A DNA stretch of 34,597 bases from a virus: positions 1 through 34,597 of IMG/VR virus record IMGVR_UViG_3300005526_000017. One strand, written 5' to 3'. The notes under the pieces are model-generated. The model saw nothing but the letters and a program-made list of their open reading frames with translations, had not been told where the DNA came from and made no database searches. The translations under genes were made by a program, and so were the position numbers. Shown here in pieces: positions 16,074 to 24,722 of this stretch (its first letter is position 1; every line of letters begins with the position of its first letter).

Positions 16074-16825
16074 AAAATCTGAACACCATCACCAATTTAC
16101 TTAGAACTACATCGAAGAATCATTCATCATTAATTTTCTCTGTCATGGCCGGTGTTGGTACGCTCATGACCGCATATTTGTCAGGAAGAGCCTCCATCAA
16201 AGCATACAAAGAAATTGATGAATGGGAAGAACTTCATGGAGTCGACGATGACGTAAGAGTTCGCATAATGGAGCGAGTAAAGGTCGGTTGGAAGTACTAC
16301 ATTCCAACAGTGATTTGTGGAGCCGGAACAGTTGCTTGCATTGCTGGTTCTCACCGAATAGGAGTTCAGAAGACAATTGCTGCTCAAACTGCGCTTGCCG
16401 TTTCCCAGGAAGCATATTCTGAATATCGAAATCGAGTTGTCGAACACTTCGGTGACCGTAAGGATCAAACCATTAGAGCTGAGATAGCCGAAGACAAGAT
16501 AAAGAAGAATCCTCCTCCGTCAAACGATGTGTTGATGATAGGTCCGGGAAACACTCTGTGCTGTGAGCTATACACTGGCCGATATTTCTCTAGTGATATG
16601 GAGAAGTTGCGTAAGTCAGTGAACGATCTCAACGAGAAGCTCTTGACTCATGACTACCAAACGTTGAACGATTTCTACTACATGGTAGGTCTTGGTCAAA
16701 CTTCTCCGTCTGGTCAACTTGGATGGACGTCCAGTAAGTTGTTGAAGGTGGATTACAGCTCGATTCTCACGGATGACGGACGGCCATGCCTTGCGTTTGA
16801 CTACAATTACGTCGTGTCTCTCTGA
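16070..16825 (+). CDS. DUF6353-like membrane protein, copy 1
   Basis: 251 residues. The N-terminal region has two membrane segments (SLIFSVMAGVGTLMTAYLSG about 20-40, and YYIPTVICGAGTVACIAGSH about 82-101). A soluble part follows with the helix QTALAVSQEAYSEYRNRVVE, then PGNTLCCELYTGRYFSSDME and a C-terminal alpha/beta region containing LNDFYYMVGLG and DDGRPCLAFDY. This order matches what I remember of DUF6353, a phage family of unknown function, including the paired hydrophobic segments with a short cytosolic loop and the 'GRYF.SD' box. A paralog is at 18274. It is probably a membrane-associated early or accessory protein. Confidence 0.75.
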   Translation: MKNLNTITNLLRTTSKNHSSLIFSVMAGVGTLMTAYLSGRASIKAYKEIDEWEELHGVDDDVRVRIMERVKVGWKYYIPTVICGAGTVACIAGSHRIGVQKTIAAQTALAVSQEAYSEYRNRVVEHFGDRKDQTIRAEIAEDKIKKNPPPSNDVLMIGPGNTLCCELYTGRYFSSDMEKLRKSVNDLNEKLLTHDYQTLNDFYYMVGLGQTSPSGQLGWTSSKLLKVDYSSILTDDGRPCLAFDYNYVVSL

Positions 16826-16827
16826 GT

Positions 16828-16856
16828 CGCACAAAATGCACGTGCTATAGTGAGAA
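16828..16856 (+). promoter_or_regulatory. Promoter P7 (GAG class, -10 TATAGT)
   Basis: CGCA 16828-16831, TGCAC 16837-16841, TATAGT 16846-16851 followed by GAGAAG. It starts right after the stop of the gene at 16070 and is the only promoter seen for the long unit 16920-25037, which includes replication. Confidence 0.75.
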
Positions 16857-16889
16857 GGGGTGCCTTACACGAAGGTATCCCCAACTCAC
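16850..16889 (+). ncRNA. Symmetric hairpin leader after P7
   Basis: GTGAG (16850-16854) pairs with CTCAC (16885-16889), GGGG (16857-16860) with CCCC (16879-16882), and CCTT (16863-16866) with AAGG (16872-16875), leaving small internal loops and an ACACG end loop. T-rich DNA (16890-16900) follows, so this may be an attenuator-like leader of the long operon. Confidence 0.55.
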
Positions 16890-16919
16890 ATTATATTTTA
16901 TGACTCAATCGGAGGAACC

Positions 16920-17093
16920 ATGCTTGAAAAACTCGAAGGGCTTGTGGCAAAACAAGTCGAGGCCGATACAGATGAACTTAATCATAAAATTGCAAAATGG
17001 GCGCTTGCCGGATTTGCAGCGTTGCTCGTTGATCATTTCATAAGACTGGGATATGACGCTGCTTTGGCAGCTTACCGAGCCAGAAGGACCTAG
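16920..17093 (+). CDS. 57-residue protein with one hydrophobic helix
   Basis: ATG 16920 has GGAGG (16911-16915) five bases upstream; an earlier GTG would lie in the hairpin leader. An acidic helical N-terminus (LEGLVAKQVEADTDELNHK) is followed by IAKWALAGFAALLVDHFI (about 24-41), then a basic tail ending in YRARRT. It is probably membrane-associated. First gene of the long operon. No family recognised. Confidence 0.7.
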   Translation: MLEKLEGLVAKQVEADTDELNHKIAKWALAGFAALLVDHFIRLGYDAALAAYRARRT

Positions 17094-17105
17094 GGAGGAC
17101 TAATA

Positions 17106-17576
17106 GTGCTCATTCGTTTCATTACCTACAAAGATGTGGATGGTGTAGAACAGACTGAAAAATTTTACTTCAATCTTGATGCTCCAGAATTCGCTACATT
17201 CATAGCTCGTTTTGAAAATCTGGAAGATATTTCAGCGGAGACAGTAAGGACTGCAGATTTGAAATCTTTGGTTATTAGAATGGAAGATTTCAAAGATCTC
17301 ATTCTTGCGTCTTATGGTCTAAGATCTGAGGACGGTAAGCGATTCATCAAGAGTGACGAAATTCGACTGGAATTCTCTCAGCATCGTGCATTTGCAACCC
17401 TGTTTCATGAAATCACGAATGATGAGAACGCACTCGACAAATTTTTCAAAGGCGTTCTTCCAGATGATATGCAGGTTGATCTTTCTACCCAAACGATTCA
17501 AGCTACTATCGCTGACATAAAAGAAGTCAAAGATGTGCAGCTTCCTCCCGCTCCACCCGTAGTACCAGAGGAGTAA
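17106..17576 (+). CDS. Conserved phage protein, unknown function (possibly chaperone-like)
   Basis: 156 residues, GTG 17106 with GGGAGGA upstream. The N-terminal beta strands (LIRFITYKDVDGVEQTEKF) and the central MEDFKDLILASYGLRSEDGK, RFIKSDEIRLEF and FATLFHEITNDENALDKFF segments match a family I remember from siphophages of gut Firmicutes, there sometimes labelled tail-assembly-like. The C-terminus is Pro-rich (LPPAPPVVPEE). Here it lies between membrane-protein genes, not tail genes, so a tail role is doubtful. The next gene starts after GAGGAG at its own 3' end. Confidence 0.6.
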   Translation: MLIRFITYKDVDGVEQTEKFYFNLDAPEFATFIARFENLEDISAETVRTADLKSLVIRMEDFKDLILASYGLRSEDGKRFIKSDEIRLEFSQHRAFATLFHEITNDENALDKFFKGVLPDDMQVDLSTQTIQATIADIKEVKDVQLPPAPPVVPEE

Positions 17577-17577
17577 T

Positions 17578-18264
17578 ATGAGTGATATTAATTATCAGAG
17601 TAACTCAAAGATGCCAAGAGAAGAACCCAAAATAGAAGAGAAGAAAATCGAAAGAGTTGTACAAGGAAAAGTAATTCAAAAACCTAAGGGAATACTTTAC
17701 AAAGCAAAAACGGTTTTCCTCGGGGGAAATCCTAAAATGGCTGTCAGAGACGTTGTCATCGACGTGTTTGTTCCTGCAGTCAAAGAGTTGGCACTCAATA
17801 TGATGTGGATTTATTCTGAGAAAGTACTTTTCGGAGACTCCACTCGTAATCGTCCAATGCCCCTGGAATCTCGAACAAAATACAACAGACCTGTTCAAAC
17901 ATCACGAGTTAACACCACATGGTCTCGTGGTGGTCCATTTCCTAACGATCCAAGAGATGTTGAAATCATCGAAGCACGAATGTTTGACAACCCATCACGA
18001 CGTGCACACAGAGCCACCACAAAACGATATTTCAATAACATCATTGTTCCCACAAGAGCAGAAGCCGATTCGGTTTTAGAAGACATGTTTAGCTGTCTTG
18101 AGAAATATCAAGTGGTATCGGTGGCTGATTACAAAGAACTTCTAGGATTGGAAACATCTCCTGTGGATCACAAATGGGGTTGGTATAATCTTCATAATGC
18201 AGAAATTCGTACAGTTCGTGAAGGCGTTTTGATCGACCTACCACCATACGAAGATCTCGACTAG
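17578..18264 (+). CDS. Conserved phage protein, unknown function
   Basis: 228 residues; GAGGAG lies within the end of the previous gene. The first 45 residues are highly charged and probably disordered. FVPAVKELALNMMWIYSEKVLFG (spanning about 63-85, read in two parts) is helical and moderately hydrophobic. A Ser/Arg/Asn-rich linker follows, then a folded C-terminal part with PTRAEADSVLEDMFSCLE, YQVVSVADYKELLGLE and HKWGWYNL. The last block (VSVADxxxLLG...KWGW) is one I recall from a widespread gut-phage protein. Function unknown; it travels with DUF6353-like genes. Confidence 0.65.
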   Translation: MSDINYQSNSKMPREEPKIEEKKIERVVQGKVIQKPKGILYKAKTVFLGGNPKMAVRDVVIDVFVPAVKELALNMMWIYSEKVLFGDSTRNRPMPLESRTKYNRPVQTSRVNTTWSRGGPFPNDPRDVEIIEARMFDNPSRRAHRATTKRYFNNIIVPTRAEADSVLEDMFSCLEKYQVVSVADYKELLGLETSPVDHKWGWYNLHNAEIRTVREGVLIDLPPYEDLD

Positions 18265-18273
18265 GAGGCAACT

Positions 18274-19167
18274 GTGAAGGTTAATCTCGAACCGGTTACA
18301 AGAAAGATGAGTCGAACTCTTCTACACACAAAGAAGCAGTCTCCTCATATTTGGTTTGGTGCTGGGTTGATTGGTGTCGTTGTCAGTGCTGTTCTTGCAT
18401 GCAGAGCAACAACGAAATTGGAATCTGTGCTTGATGACGCAATGAATGATCAAGAGAATCTCAACACAATTAAGAAAGAGATTGAAGAAGGAACAAGCGC
18501 ATATCCTGTTCAGCAGTATAGAAAGGATATGATCTACGTTCACAGCAAGGTCGCAATTCGAATCACGAAGTTGTACGGACCGTCAGTTGGTCTTGGTGTG
18601 ATCTCGATTGTTGCATTGGCTGGTTCACACATTCAGATGACTCGACGAAACACGGCGTTGATGGCAGCCTATGCCGCAGTCCAAAAGGCATATGTCGATT
18701 ATCGCAATCGTGTTCGTGAAGAGTTTGGTGAGGAAAAAGAACTTGATATTTATCGTGCTGTAAGTAAGAAAGTGATTACGGATGAAGAGGGGAATCCGGA
18801 AATTGTAAAGGTTGTTGACGCTGCTGGTAGGTCTCCGTACGCAAGGTGCTTTGATATCGGAGCTACCAAGCATTGGCAAGGTAGTGCCGAGCTCAACATG
18901 ATGTTCATAAAGTGTCAACAGAAGTGGGCAAACGATCAACTGCAAGTGTACGGCCACGTGTTTCTCAATGATGTGTACGACAGACTAGGTTTTGAGGACT
19001 CAACTCCTGGCGCAGTTGTTGGTTGGTTGAAGAATGGTGACGGAGATGGTTTTATCGATTTTGGGATATTTGATGCAGTCAATCGGAATCCCGAGTTTAT
19101 TGCTGGAAACGATCCTGTTACTTGGCTTGATTTCAATGTCGATGGCGTTATCTACGACCTGATTTAA
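18274..19167 (+). CDS. DUF6353-like membrane protein, copy 2
   Basis: 297 residues; GTG 18274 after AGGAGG (18263-18268). Its architecture is that of the gene at 16070: a membrane segment near 28-48 (FGAGLIGVVVSAVLACRA), a charged loop, a second near 100-120 (YGPSVGLGVISIVALAGSH), a helix RRNTALMAAYAAVQKAYVDY, then a soluble C-terminal domain. The loop between the membrane segments is longer here, and the GRYFSSD-type box is replaced by ARCFDIGATKHWQGSAELN. The two copies are therefore diverged paralogs that may form a heteromer. Function unknown. Confidence 0.75.
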   Translation: MKVNLEPVTRKMSRTLLHTKKQSPHIWFGAGLIGVVVSAVLACRATTKLESVLDDAMNDQENLNTIKKEIEEGTSAYPVQQYRKDMIYVHSKVAIRITKLYGPSVGLGVISIVALAGSHIQMTRRNTALMAAYAAVQKAYVDYRNRVREEFGEEKELDIYRAVSKKVITDEEGNPEIVKVVDAAGRSPYARCFDIGATKHWQGSAELNMMFIKCQQKWANDQLQVYGHVFLNDVYDRLGFEDSTPGAVVGWLKNGDGDGFIDFGIFDAVNRNPEFIAGNDPVTWLDFNVDGVIYDLI

Positions 19168-19177
19168 GGGAGGATAC

Positions 19178-19891
19178 GTGCTAGTTCAATGGAAACGAGA
19201 ATGGACGACTCCTACAGTAATCGGGGTCGTTTCATTTGTGTCAGGTGCAGTAACAACGATGGTTGCTGGAGTTGTTACAACCTTGACATTTAAGAAACAG
19301 TTTGAGGATGAGGATCCAGAAGAATTAAGGGGAGTGATAAATCATTTCAATGATGCGCTTGTTGAAATGAATTATCGAACACAAGAACAAGAACGTAGAT
19401 TCGTACATTTGGTTGATGAGGTAAAGCACGCTCTTCGAGGGGTAGGAGGAGAACCTCAAAGATCCTTCGATGAATATGCCGCTGAGCTACGTTCTTCTAT
19501 ATCCCCGGAGAAAGCTAGTGGGTGGGATCATGAGAAAGAGGTAGCAAGTCGTACTACCGAAGCACCTTACGTAATTACTGTTATCGAGTATAGCGCAAAT
19601 GAAACTGGGTATTACCAATCTACGCTCAACTATTACAAGGGAGATGATATTCTCTGCGATCCAACGGATACACCTATTTACAACAAAGACAAGATTGTAG
19701 GGGATCTCAAATTTGGACATGGGTCAAACGATCCGAGTGTCGTTTATATTCGTAACGATACCCTGAAAGCTGAATATGAAGTTTTGCTTGAACCCGGGCA
19801 TTATACAGTTCAAGTTCTAGGACAAGAAATGGAAGATGATCTAAATGATGACCTTAAACATTTTCATCAGCGTAAGTTTAGAACGGACTGA
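19178..19891 (+). CDS. Membrane-anchored conserved phage protein
   Basis: 237 residues; GTG 19178 with GGGAGGA upstream. One transmembrane segment near 12-37 (TVIGVVSFVSGAVTTMVAGV) is followed by a coiled-coil-like acidic helix (about 45-95), a linker, then a compact domain: APYVITVIEYSANETGYYQS, LNYYKGDDILCD, SVVYIRNDTLKAEYEVLLE. That last domain recalls one I know from gut Firmicutes phages, where it also begins PYVI and contains VRND..YEILLD. It is therefore probably a membrane-tethered adaptor. Mechanism unknown. Confidence 0.65.
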   Translation: MLVQWKREWTTPTVIGVVSFVSGAVTTMVAGVVTTLTFKKQFEDEDPEELRGVINHFNDALVEMNYRTQEQERRFVHLVDEVKHALRGVGGEPQRSFDEYAAELRSSISPEKASGWDHEKEVASRTTEAPYVITVIEYSANETGYYQSTLNYYKGDDILCDPTDTPIYNKDKIVGDLKFGHGSNDPSVVYIRNDTLKAEYEVLLEPGHYTVQVLGQEMEDDLNDDLKHFHQRKFRTD

Positions 19892-19893
19892 TC

Positions 19894-20427
19894 ATGAACG
19901 AGCCTTTTGAAAACGCATATTTCAACTGGCTCTGTGCGAAAGTCATCGATACTAGAAAAACAAGTCCCGGGTTAACGTATTGGGCATTGTTCGGTATCTT
20001 ACATAGAACCGAATTTGTCTGGGAATTAATGGGTGACGATAACAGAGTCGAAGATGGAAAAGAGCTCCGGAGGGAATTTATTCTCATGGAGGAGCTTCCG
20101 GATAATCCAGATTGGAGAACTGTCCTTGGATGCTCAGTACTTGAGATGCTGGTTGCATTTTCCAGGAGGGCCGAGTGGTTAACAGATAGACCATCTCGTG
20201 AATGGTTCTGGGAGATGATTGAGAACGTTGGGTTGAAAGAATTCAATGATGCCAACATAGATCCAAATCGAGTTGTTGACATATTGGATCAACTTATTTG
20301 GAGAACTTATGACGAGCATGGTAATGGTAGTTTGTTCCCATTAAGAATGTCAACAGCAGATCAAAAGCATATCGAGATCTGGCGTCAGTTCTGTGAGTAT
20401 CTCGTCGATCAAGAAGAGAGTGCATGA
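19894..20427 (+). CDS. Conserved phage protein, unknown function
   Basis: 177 residues; ATG 19894 two bases after the previous stop. Soluble, acidic and helical. Features include NAYFNWLCAKVID at the start, ALFGILHRTEFVWELMGDDN, then VEDGKELRREF, CSVLEMLVAFSRRAE and WFWEMIENVGLKEFND, and a C-terminal LFPLRMSTADQKHIEIW. These blocks, in this order, are those of a protein I remember as very common in gut siphophages (..SVLEM..A...R.E.., WFW.MI.NLGL..., ..VEIW.Q). It is the last gene before the replication polyprotein, whose GTG start lies ten bases beyond its stop. Function not known. Confidence 0.65.
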   Translation: MNEPFENAYFNWLCAKVIDTRKTSPGLTYWALFGILHRTEFVWELMGDDNRVEDGKELRREFILMEELPDNPDWRTVLGCSVLEMLVAFSRRAEWLTDRPSREWFWEMIENVGLKEFNDANIDPNRVVDILDQLIWRTYDEHGNGSLFPLRMSTADQKHIEIWRQFCEYLVDQEESA

Positions 20428-20437
20428 AAGGGGGTAC

Positions 20438-23400
20438 GTGGACTTTTATAGAATACGCACAAAAGAACAAAAAGGATTTCCTCAAGCGTATCCCGATTGG
20501 ATTGTTGATCATTTTGATGATTTGATGGTTAGAGGTGGGTCGTTCTACGCTGTTTGGGATGATTCACGTGGAATGTGGTCCAAGAATGAATTCGACGTAC
20601 AGAGAACTGTAGACTCTGATCTAATGACTTTCGTCGAGGAGATGGGACAGAAAGGCCAGATTGTTGAACCGTTGTTGACCAGAAACTTTAGTACAGGTAG
20701 CTGGGAACGATTCAACAGGTATATTCGAAATCTTCCAGACAGAGGTAACTATCATCCGTTGGATGAGAACATTACCTTTGCCAACACGGAAGTCAAGAAG
20801 AAAGATTTCGTCAGCAAGAGACTTCCATATTCTCTTACGGATGGGAGAACAGATGCATGGGACGAATTAGTAGATGTCTTGTATGCTCCAGAAGAGAGGG
20901 ACAAAATTGAATGGGCTATCGGAGCTATTGTTGCAGGTGACTCGAAGTGGATCCAAAAGTTTCTGGTATTTTATGGGCCGCCTGCCAGTGGTAAATCGAC
21001 CATCATATCCATCATTGAAAAGCTCTTTGAAGGTTATGTCGCAACCTTTGAAGCCAAAGCTCTTACCAGTAACAACGGAACGTTTGCGATGGAATCCTTC
21101 GAGGACAATCCGTTAGTAGCCATTCAACATGATGGCGATCTTTCCAGGATCGAGGATAATTCTCGATTGAATTCGATTGTTGGTCATGACTCAATGCAGC
21201 TCAACGTCAAATACAGATCAGCATTCACGATTCGTCCAAATGCTTTTCTGATTATGGGTACTAACAAGCCGGTGAAGATTACCGACGCAAAGGCAGGTAA
21301 CACTCGACGATTGATCGACGTCCACCCAACCAATGTAAAGATTGAGCCTGGTCGGTATCATATTCTGGTTGAGAACATCAACTTTGAACTAGGTCCGATC
21401 GCATACAAATGCCTGCAACGTTATCGTGAGATGGGTAAGTTCTACTACGAGAACTATATCCCAACGAAGATGATGATGTTGACAGACACGTTTTACAATT
21501 TTGTTGAAGCACACTTCGATATCTTCAAGTCTACGGATGCAATGCAACTCAAGAAGATATGGGAGCTCTACAAGGTTTACTGCGAAGAAGCAAACATTGT
21601 CAAACGTCTTCAATACCACGAGGTTCGAAACGAGCTCTTAAGTTATTTCGATGAATTCAAAGATCGACATTTTGTCGGAGACAAGGAGTACAGAAGTGTC
21701 TACCTCGGTTTCAAGGGCCTTCCGGAGCAAGGACCTATACCTTTCGTACCGGACACGTCGTACGTTATTGAGCTTGCTGATTATGATCGTGATAATTGGC
21801 CTTCTGCATTTAACACGGCGTGTTCTCATCAACCAGCGCAGGAAGCCAAGAGTAACGGATATCCAAGTAAGAAATGGGAACGGGTCACCAAGACTTTAAA
21901 TGATATTGATCCGACCAAGTTGCATTTCGTAAAAGTTCCCGAGCAGCATATCGTGATCGATTTCGATCTGCGGGACGAAAACGGTGAAAAGGATCTTGAG
22001 AGAAACATTGAGGAGGCTTCGAAGTTACCACCAACGTATACTGAACTCAGCAGAAGCGGAAAGGGTCTACATCTGCATTATATTTATGCTGGTGATGTTC
22101 ATGACTTGGATTCCAGTTTTGATATTGATATCGAGGTCAAGACGTTGCTAGGTGACAGTGCACTTAGAAGGAAACTTACTAAGTGTAACAATCTCGACAT
22201 CATGACTCTTCCCGGAGGATTGGCGAGAAAAGAGAGAAAAATGATCAACACTAAAAGCATCCAAAGCGAAAAAGGGCTTCGAGAGATAATCGAACGAAAT
22301 TTGAGAAAGGAGATTCATCCGGGGACAAAACCATCCATTGATTTTATACATCATATTCTAGAAGAAGCATACGCCGATGGACTTAGTTATGACATTCGAG
22401 ACATGCGTTCAAAGATATTGGCATTCGCTGCGAAGAGCACTCATCAGGCTCCAGCGTGCATTAAGATTGTACAGACGATGCAGTTTGTTGGTAAGCAAGA
22501 GATGGCAACGGCTGATGATGATAATAAGCCATTGATCTTCTTTGATGTCGAGGTATATCCCAATCTCTTCATCGTATGTTGGAAGGTTCAGGACGCAGAC
22601 ATAGTCGTTCGTATGATCAATCCTACAGCCGAAGATATCGAACCAATGTTCCGACAAAAGCTTGTTGGGTTCAATAATCGTAGGTATGACAATCACATTC
22701 TTTATGCACGGTATCTAGGTTTCTCCCTCGAAGAGCTATATTTGCTTAGTCAGAAGATTATCTACGATAATAGCGGTTCTTCCATGTTTGGAGAAGCATA
22801 CAACCTCTCATATGCTGATATTTACGACTTTAGTTCTAAGAAGCAAGGATTGAAGAAGTTTCAGATTGAACTCGGCATTCATCATCAAGAGCTTGATCTT
22901 CCTTGGGATCAACCTGTTGATGAAGGGCTTTGGTCCAAAGTGGAGGAGTATTGCGTCAACGATGTCATATCTACCGAGGCCGTATTCAATTCACGGTATC
23001 AGGATTTTGTCGCACGACGAATTTTGGCTGAGCTATCTGGTCTTTCTATCAATCACACAACACAGCAACATACTGCCAAAATCATATTCGGCAATGACAA
23101 GAATCCACAGAGGAAATTCATCTATACGGATTTGAGTGAACAATTCCCGGGGTATAAGTACGAGGGAACCCAAAGTACTTATCGTGGGGAAGTAACGGGC
23201 GAGGGTGGGTATGTATATTCCGAACCTGGATACTACGAGAATGTAGCGGTGCTGGATATTTCATCTATGCACCCAACAAGCATCAAGATGCTCAATCTCT
23301 TTGGGCCATATACCAAGAACTTTAATGACTTACTTGAGGCACGAATAGCCATTAAACGAAAAGATTACGATACGGCTGGTAAGATGTTCGATGGTAGATT

Positions 23401-24193
23401 ATTTAAGTTCTTGGTTGACAGAGAAGAGGTGTACGATATTGCAGCGGCGAATGATTTGTCTTACGCTCTCAAAATCGTTATCAACATCGTCTATGGATTG
23501 ACGAGCGCTCATTTCGATAATCCGTTCAGAGATAATCGAAACAAAGACAACATCGTTGCCAAACGTGGTGCGTTGTTCATGATTGACTTGAAGCATGCTG
23601 TTCAAGAGCATGGTTATAGACCTATCCACATCAAGACGGATTCGATCAAGATTCCGAATGCAGATCAAAACATTATCCAATTCATTACTCATTTTGGGAG
23701 GGAATACGGGTATGAGTTCGAGCTCGAAACGACGTACGAAAGGTTCTGTCTTATCAACGATGCGGTATATGTTGCTTGTGGCGGGGGGGACTGGACTGCT
23801 GTGGGAGCTCAGTTCCAACATCCTTACGTCTTCAAGACGTTATTTTCAAGGGATCCCCTTGAATTTGACGATTACTGTGAGACCAAGAATGTCGTCCAGG
23901 GACGAATGTATTTGGATACCGTCGGAAGTGGTGAACTTAGCGACATGCGACTTGTCGGAAGTACAGGATCGTTCGTCCCAGTATACAATGGTGGAGATCT
24001 CTGGAGAATCAAGGATGAGAAGAAATACGCCGTAACAGGAACCAAGGGACACAAGTGGATTGAAAGAGAGGTTGCTGCTTATCGAGATTCCATTGGTGAG
24101 CTTGATATCGACATGTCATATTTCGAAAAGCTAAAGGCAGATGCGATTGAAGCACTCGAAGAGTTCGAGCCATACGAACGATTAGTGAGTTAG
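20438..24193 (+). CDS. Helicase-primase-DNA polymerase fusion protein (SF3 + AEP + family B)
   Basis: 1251 residues from GTG 20438, chosen because AAAGGGGG ends four bases upstream; an earlier GTG at 20393 lies within the previous gene. Three enzymatic parts follow in order. About 1-420: a D5/SF3-type helicase with Walker A FYGPPASGKST (K186), an acidic Walker B-like segment near NPLVAIQHDGD, and LIMGTNKPVK. About 480-640: an archaeo-eukaryotic primase with IDFDL (D508, D510), SRSGKGLHLHY (H545, H547) and FDIDIEVKTLLG. About 695-1251: a family B polymerase with 3'-5' exonuclease motifs FFDVEVYP (D703, E705), FNNRRYDNH and YCVNDV, then polymerase motif A DISSMHPTSI (D940), motif B KIVINIVYG (K1012, N1016, Y1019) and motif C HIKTDS (D1068). 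Motif C has Lys where DTDS-type enzymes have the first Asp. It could unwind, prime and copy the phage genome as one molecule. Confidence 0.85.
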   Translation: MDFYRIRTKEQKGFPQAYPDWIVDHFDDLMVRGGSFYAVWDDSRGMWSKNEFDVQRTVDSDLMTFVEEMGQKGQIVEPLLTRNFSTGSWERFNRYIRNLPDRGNYHPLDENITFANTEVKKKDFVSKRLPYSLTDGRTDAWDELVDVLYAPEERDKIEWAIGAIVAGDSKWIQKFLVFYGPPASGKSTIISIIEKLFEGYVATFEAKALTSNNGTFAMESFEDNPLVAIQHDGDLSRIEDNSRLNSIVGHDSMQLNVKYRSAFTIRPNAFLIMGTNKPVKITDAKAGNTRRLIDVHPTNVKIEPGRYHILVENINFELGPIAYKCLQRYREMGKFYYENYIPTKMMMLTDTFYNFVEAHFDIFKSTDAMQLKKIWELYKVYCEEANIVKRLQYHEVRNELLSYFDEFKDRHFVGDKEYRSVYLGFKGLPEQGPIPFVPDTSYVIELADYDRDNWPSAFNTACSHQPAQEAKSNGYPSKKWERVTKTLNDIDPTKLHFVKVPEQHIVIDFDLRDENGEKDLERNIEEASKLPPTYTELSRSGKGLHLHYIYAGDVHDLDSSFDIDIEVKTLLGDSALRRKLTKCNNLDIMTLPGGLARKERKMINTKSIQSEKGLREIIERNLRKEIHPGTKPSIDFIHHILEEAYADGLSYDIRDMRSKILAFAAKSTHQAPACIKIVQTMQFVGKQEMATADDDNKPLIFFDVEVYPNLFIVCWKVQDADIVVRMINPTAEDIEPMFRQKLVGFNNRRYDNHILYARYLGFSLEELYLLSQKIIYDNSGSSMFGEAYNLSYADIYDFSSKKQGLKKFQIELGIHHQELDLPWDQPVDEGLWSKVEEYCVNDVISTEAVFNSRYQDFVARRILAELSGLSINHTTQQHTAKIIFGNDKNPQRKFIYTDLSEQFPGYKYEGTQSTYRGEVTGEGGYVYSEPGYYENVAVLDISSMHPTSIKMLNLFGPYTKNFNDLLEARIAIKRKDYDTAGKMFDGRLFKFLVDREEVYDIAAANDLSYALKIVINIVYGLTSAHFDNPFRDNRNKDNIVAKRGALFMIDLKHAVQEHGYRPIHIKTDSIKIPNADQNIIQFITHFGREYGYEFELETTYERFCLINDAVYVACGGGDWTAVGAQFQHPYVFKTLFSRDPLEFDDYCETKNVVQGRMYLDTVGSGELSDMRLVGSTGSFVPVYNGGDLWRIKDEKKYAVTGTKGHKWIEREVAAYRDSIGELDIDMSYFEKLKADAIEALEEFEPYERLVS

Positions 24194-24201
24194 GAGATTT
24201 G

Positions 24202-24675
24202 ATGGCTGATGCAGCAAAAACATTCCAAGTAGAAGATGCACCAATCATTTTCCGTAATTTTGTAGGTAAGGAAGGACAGTACAACCGAGAAGGAGATCGT
24301 AACTTCTGTGTTATTCTCCCTCAGGACATCGCTGAGGCAATGCTTGAGGATGGTTGGAACGTTCGATATCTTGAAGCACGAGAGGAAGGTGATGCGGCTG
24401 TTCCATATATTTCAGTAGCAGTCAATTTCAAGAACCGTCCACCGAGAGTCGTTCTCATAACCTCTACATCACGAACACAGCTTGATGAAAGCTCAGTTGA
24501 TATCCTGGATTGGGCTGACATTAAAACTGCGGATCTCATTGCAAGGGGTTATGATTGGACGGTCAACGGTAAGTCCGGAACTAAAGCATATCTACAAACT
24601 CTATTTGTGACAATTGAAGAAGATCCACTAGAGCGTAAGTACGCCATTAACGAGAATCCTCCTGGTAACGCATGA
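24202..24675 (+). CDS. Single-stranded DNA-binding-like protein
   Basis: 157 residues; ATG 24202 after TAGGAG. It contains APIIFRNFVGKEGQYNREGD, NFCVILPQDIAEAMLEDGWN, RPPRVVLIT and VDILDWADIKTADLI. These blocks match a family that I recall being annotated as ssDNA-binding or replication accessory in phages. The predicted fold is beta-rich and compatible with an OB-type domain, and the C-terminus has the Asn/Pro-rich acidic tail seen in such proteins. It immediately follows the replication polyprotein, nine bases away, which strengthens the role. Direct DNA-contact residues cannot be picked out. Confidence 0.65.
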   Translation: MADAAKTFQVEDAPIIFRNFVGKEGQYNREGDRNFCVILPQDIAEAMLEDGWNVRYLEAREEGDAAVPYISVAVNFKNRPPRVVLITSTSRTQLDESSVDILDWADIKTADLIARGYDWTVNGKSGTKAYLQTLFVTIEEDPLERKYAINENPPGNA

Positions 24676-24722
24676 CACCTAAACTTTGGCCCAACAACAA
24701 AAAACACGAACAAGGATCCCCC

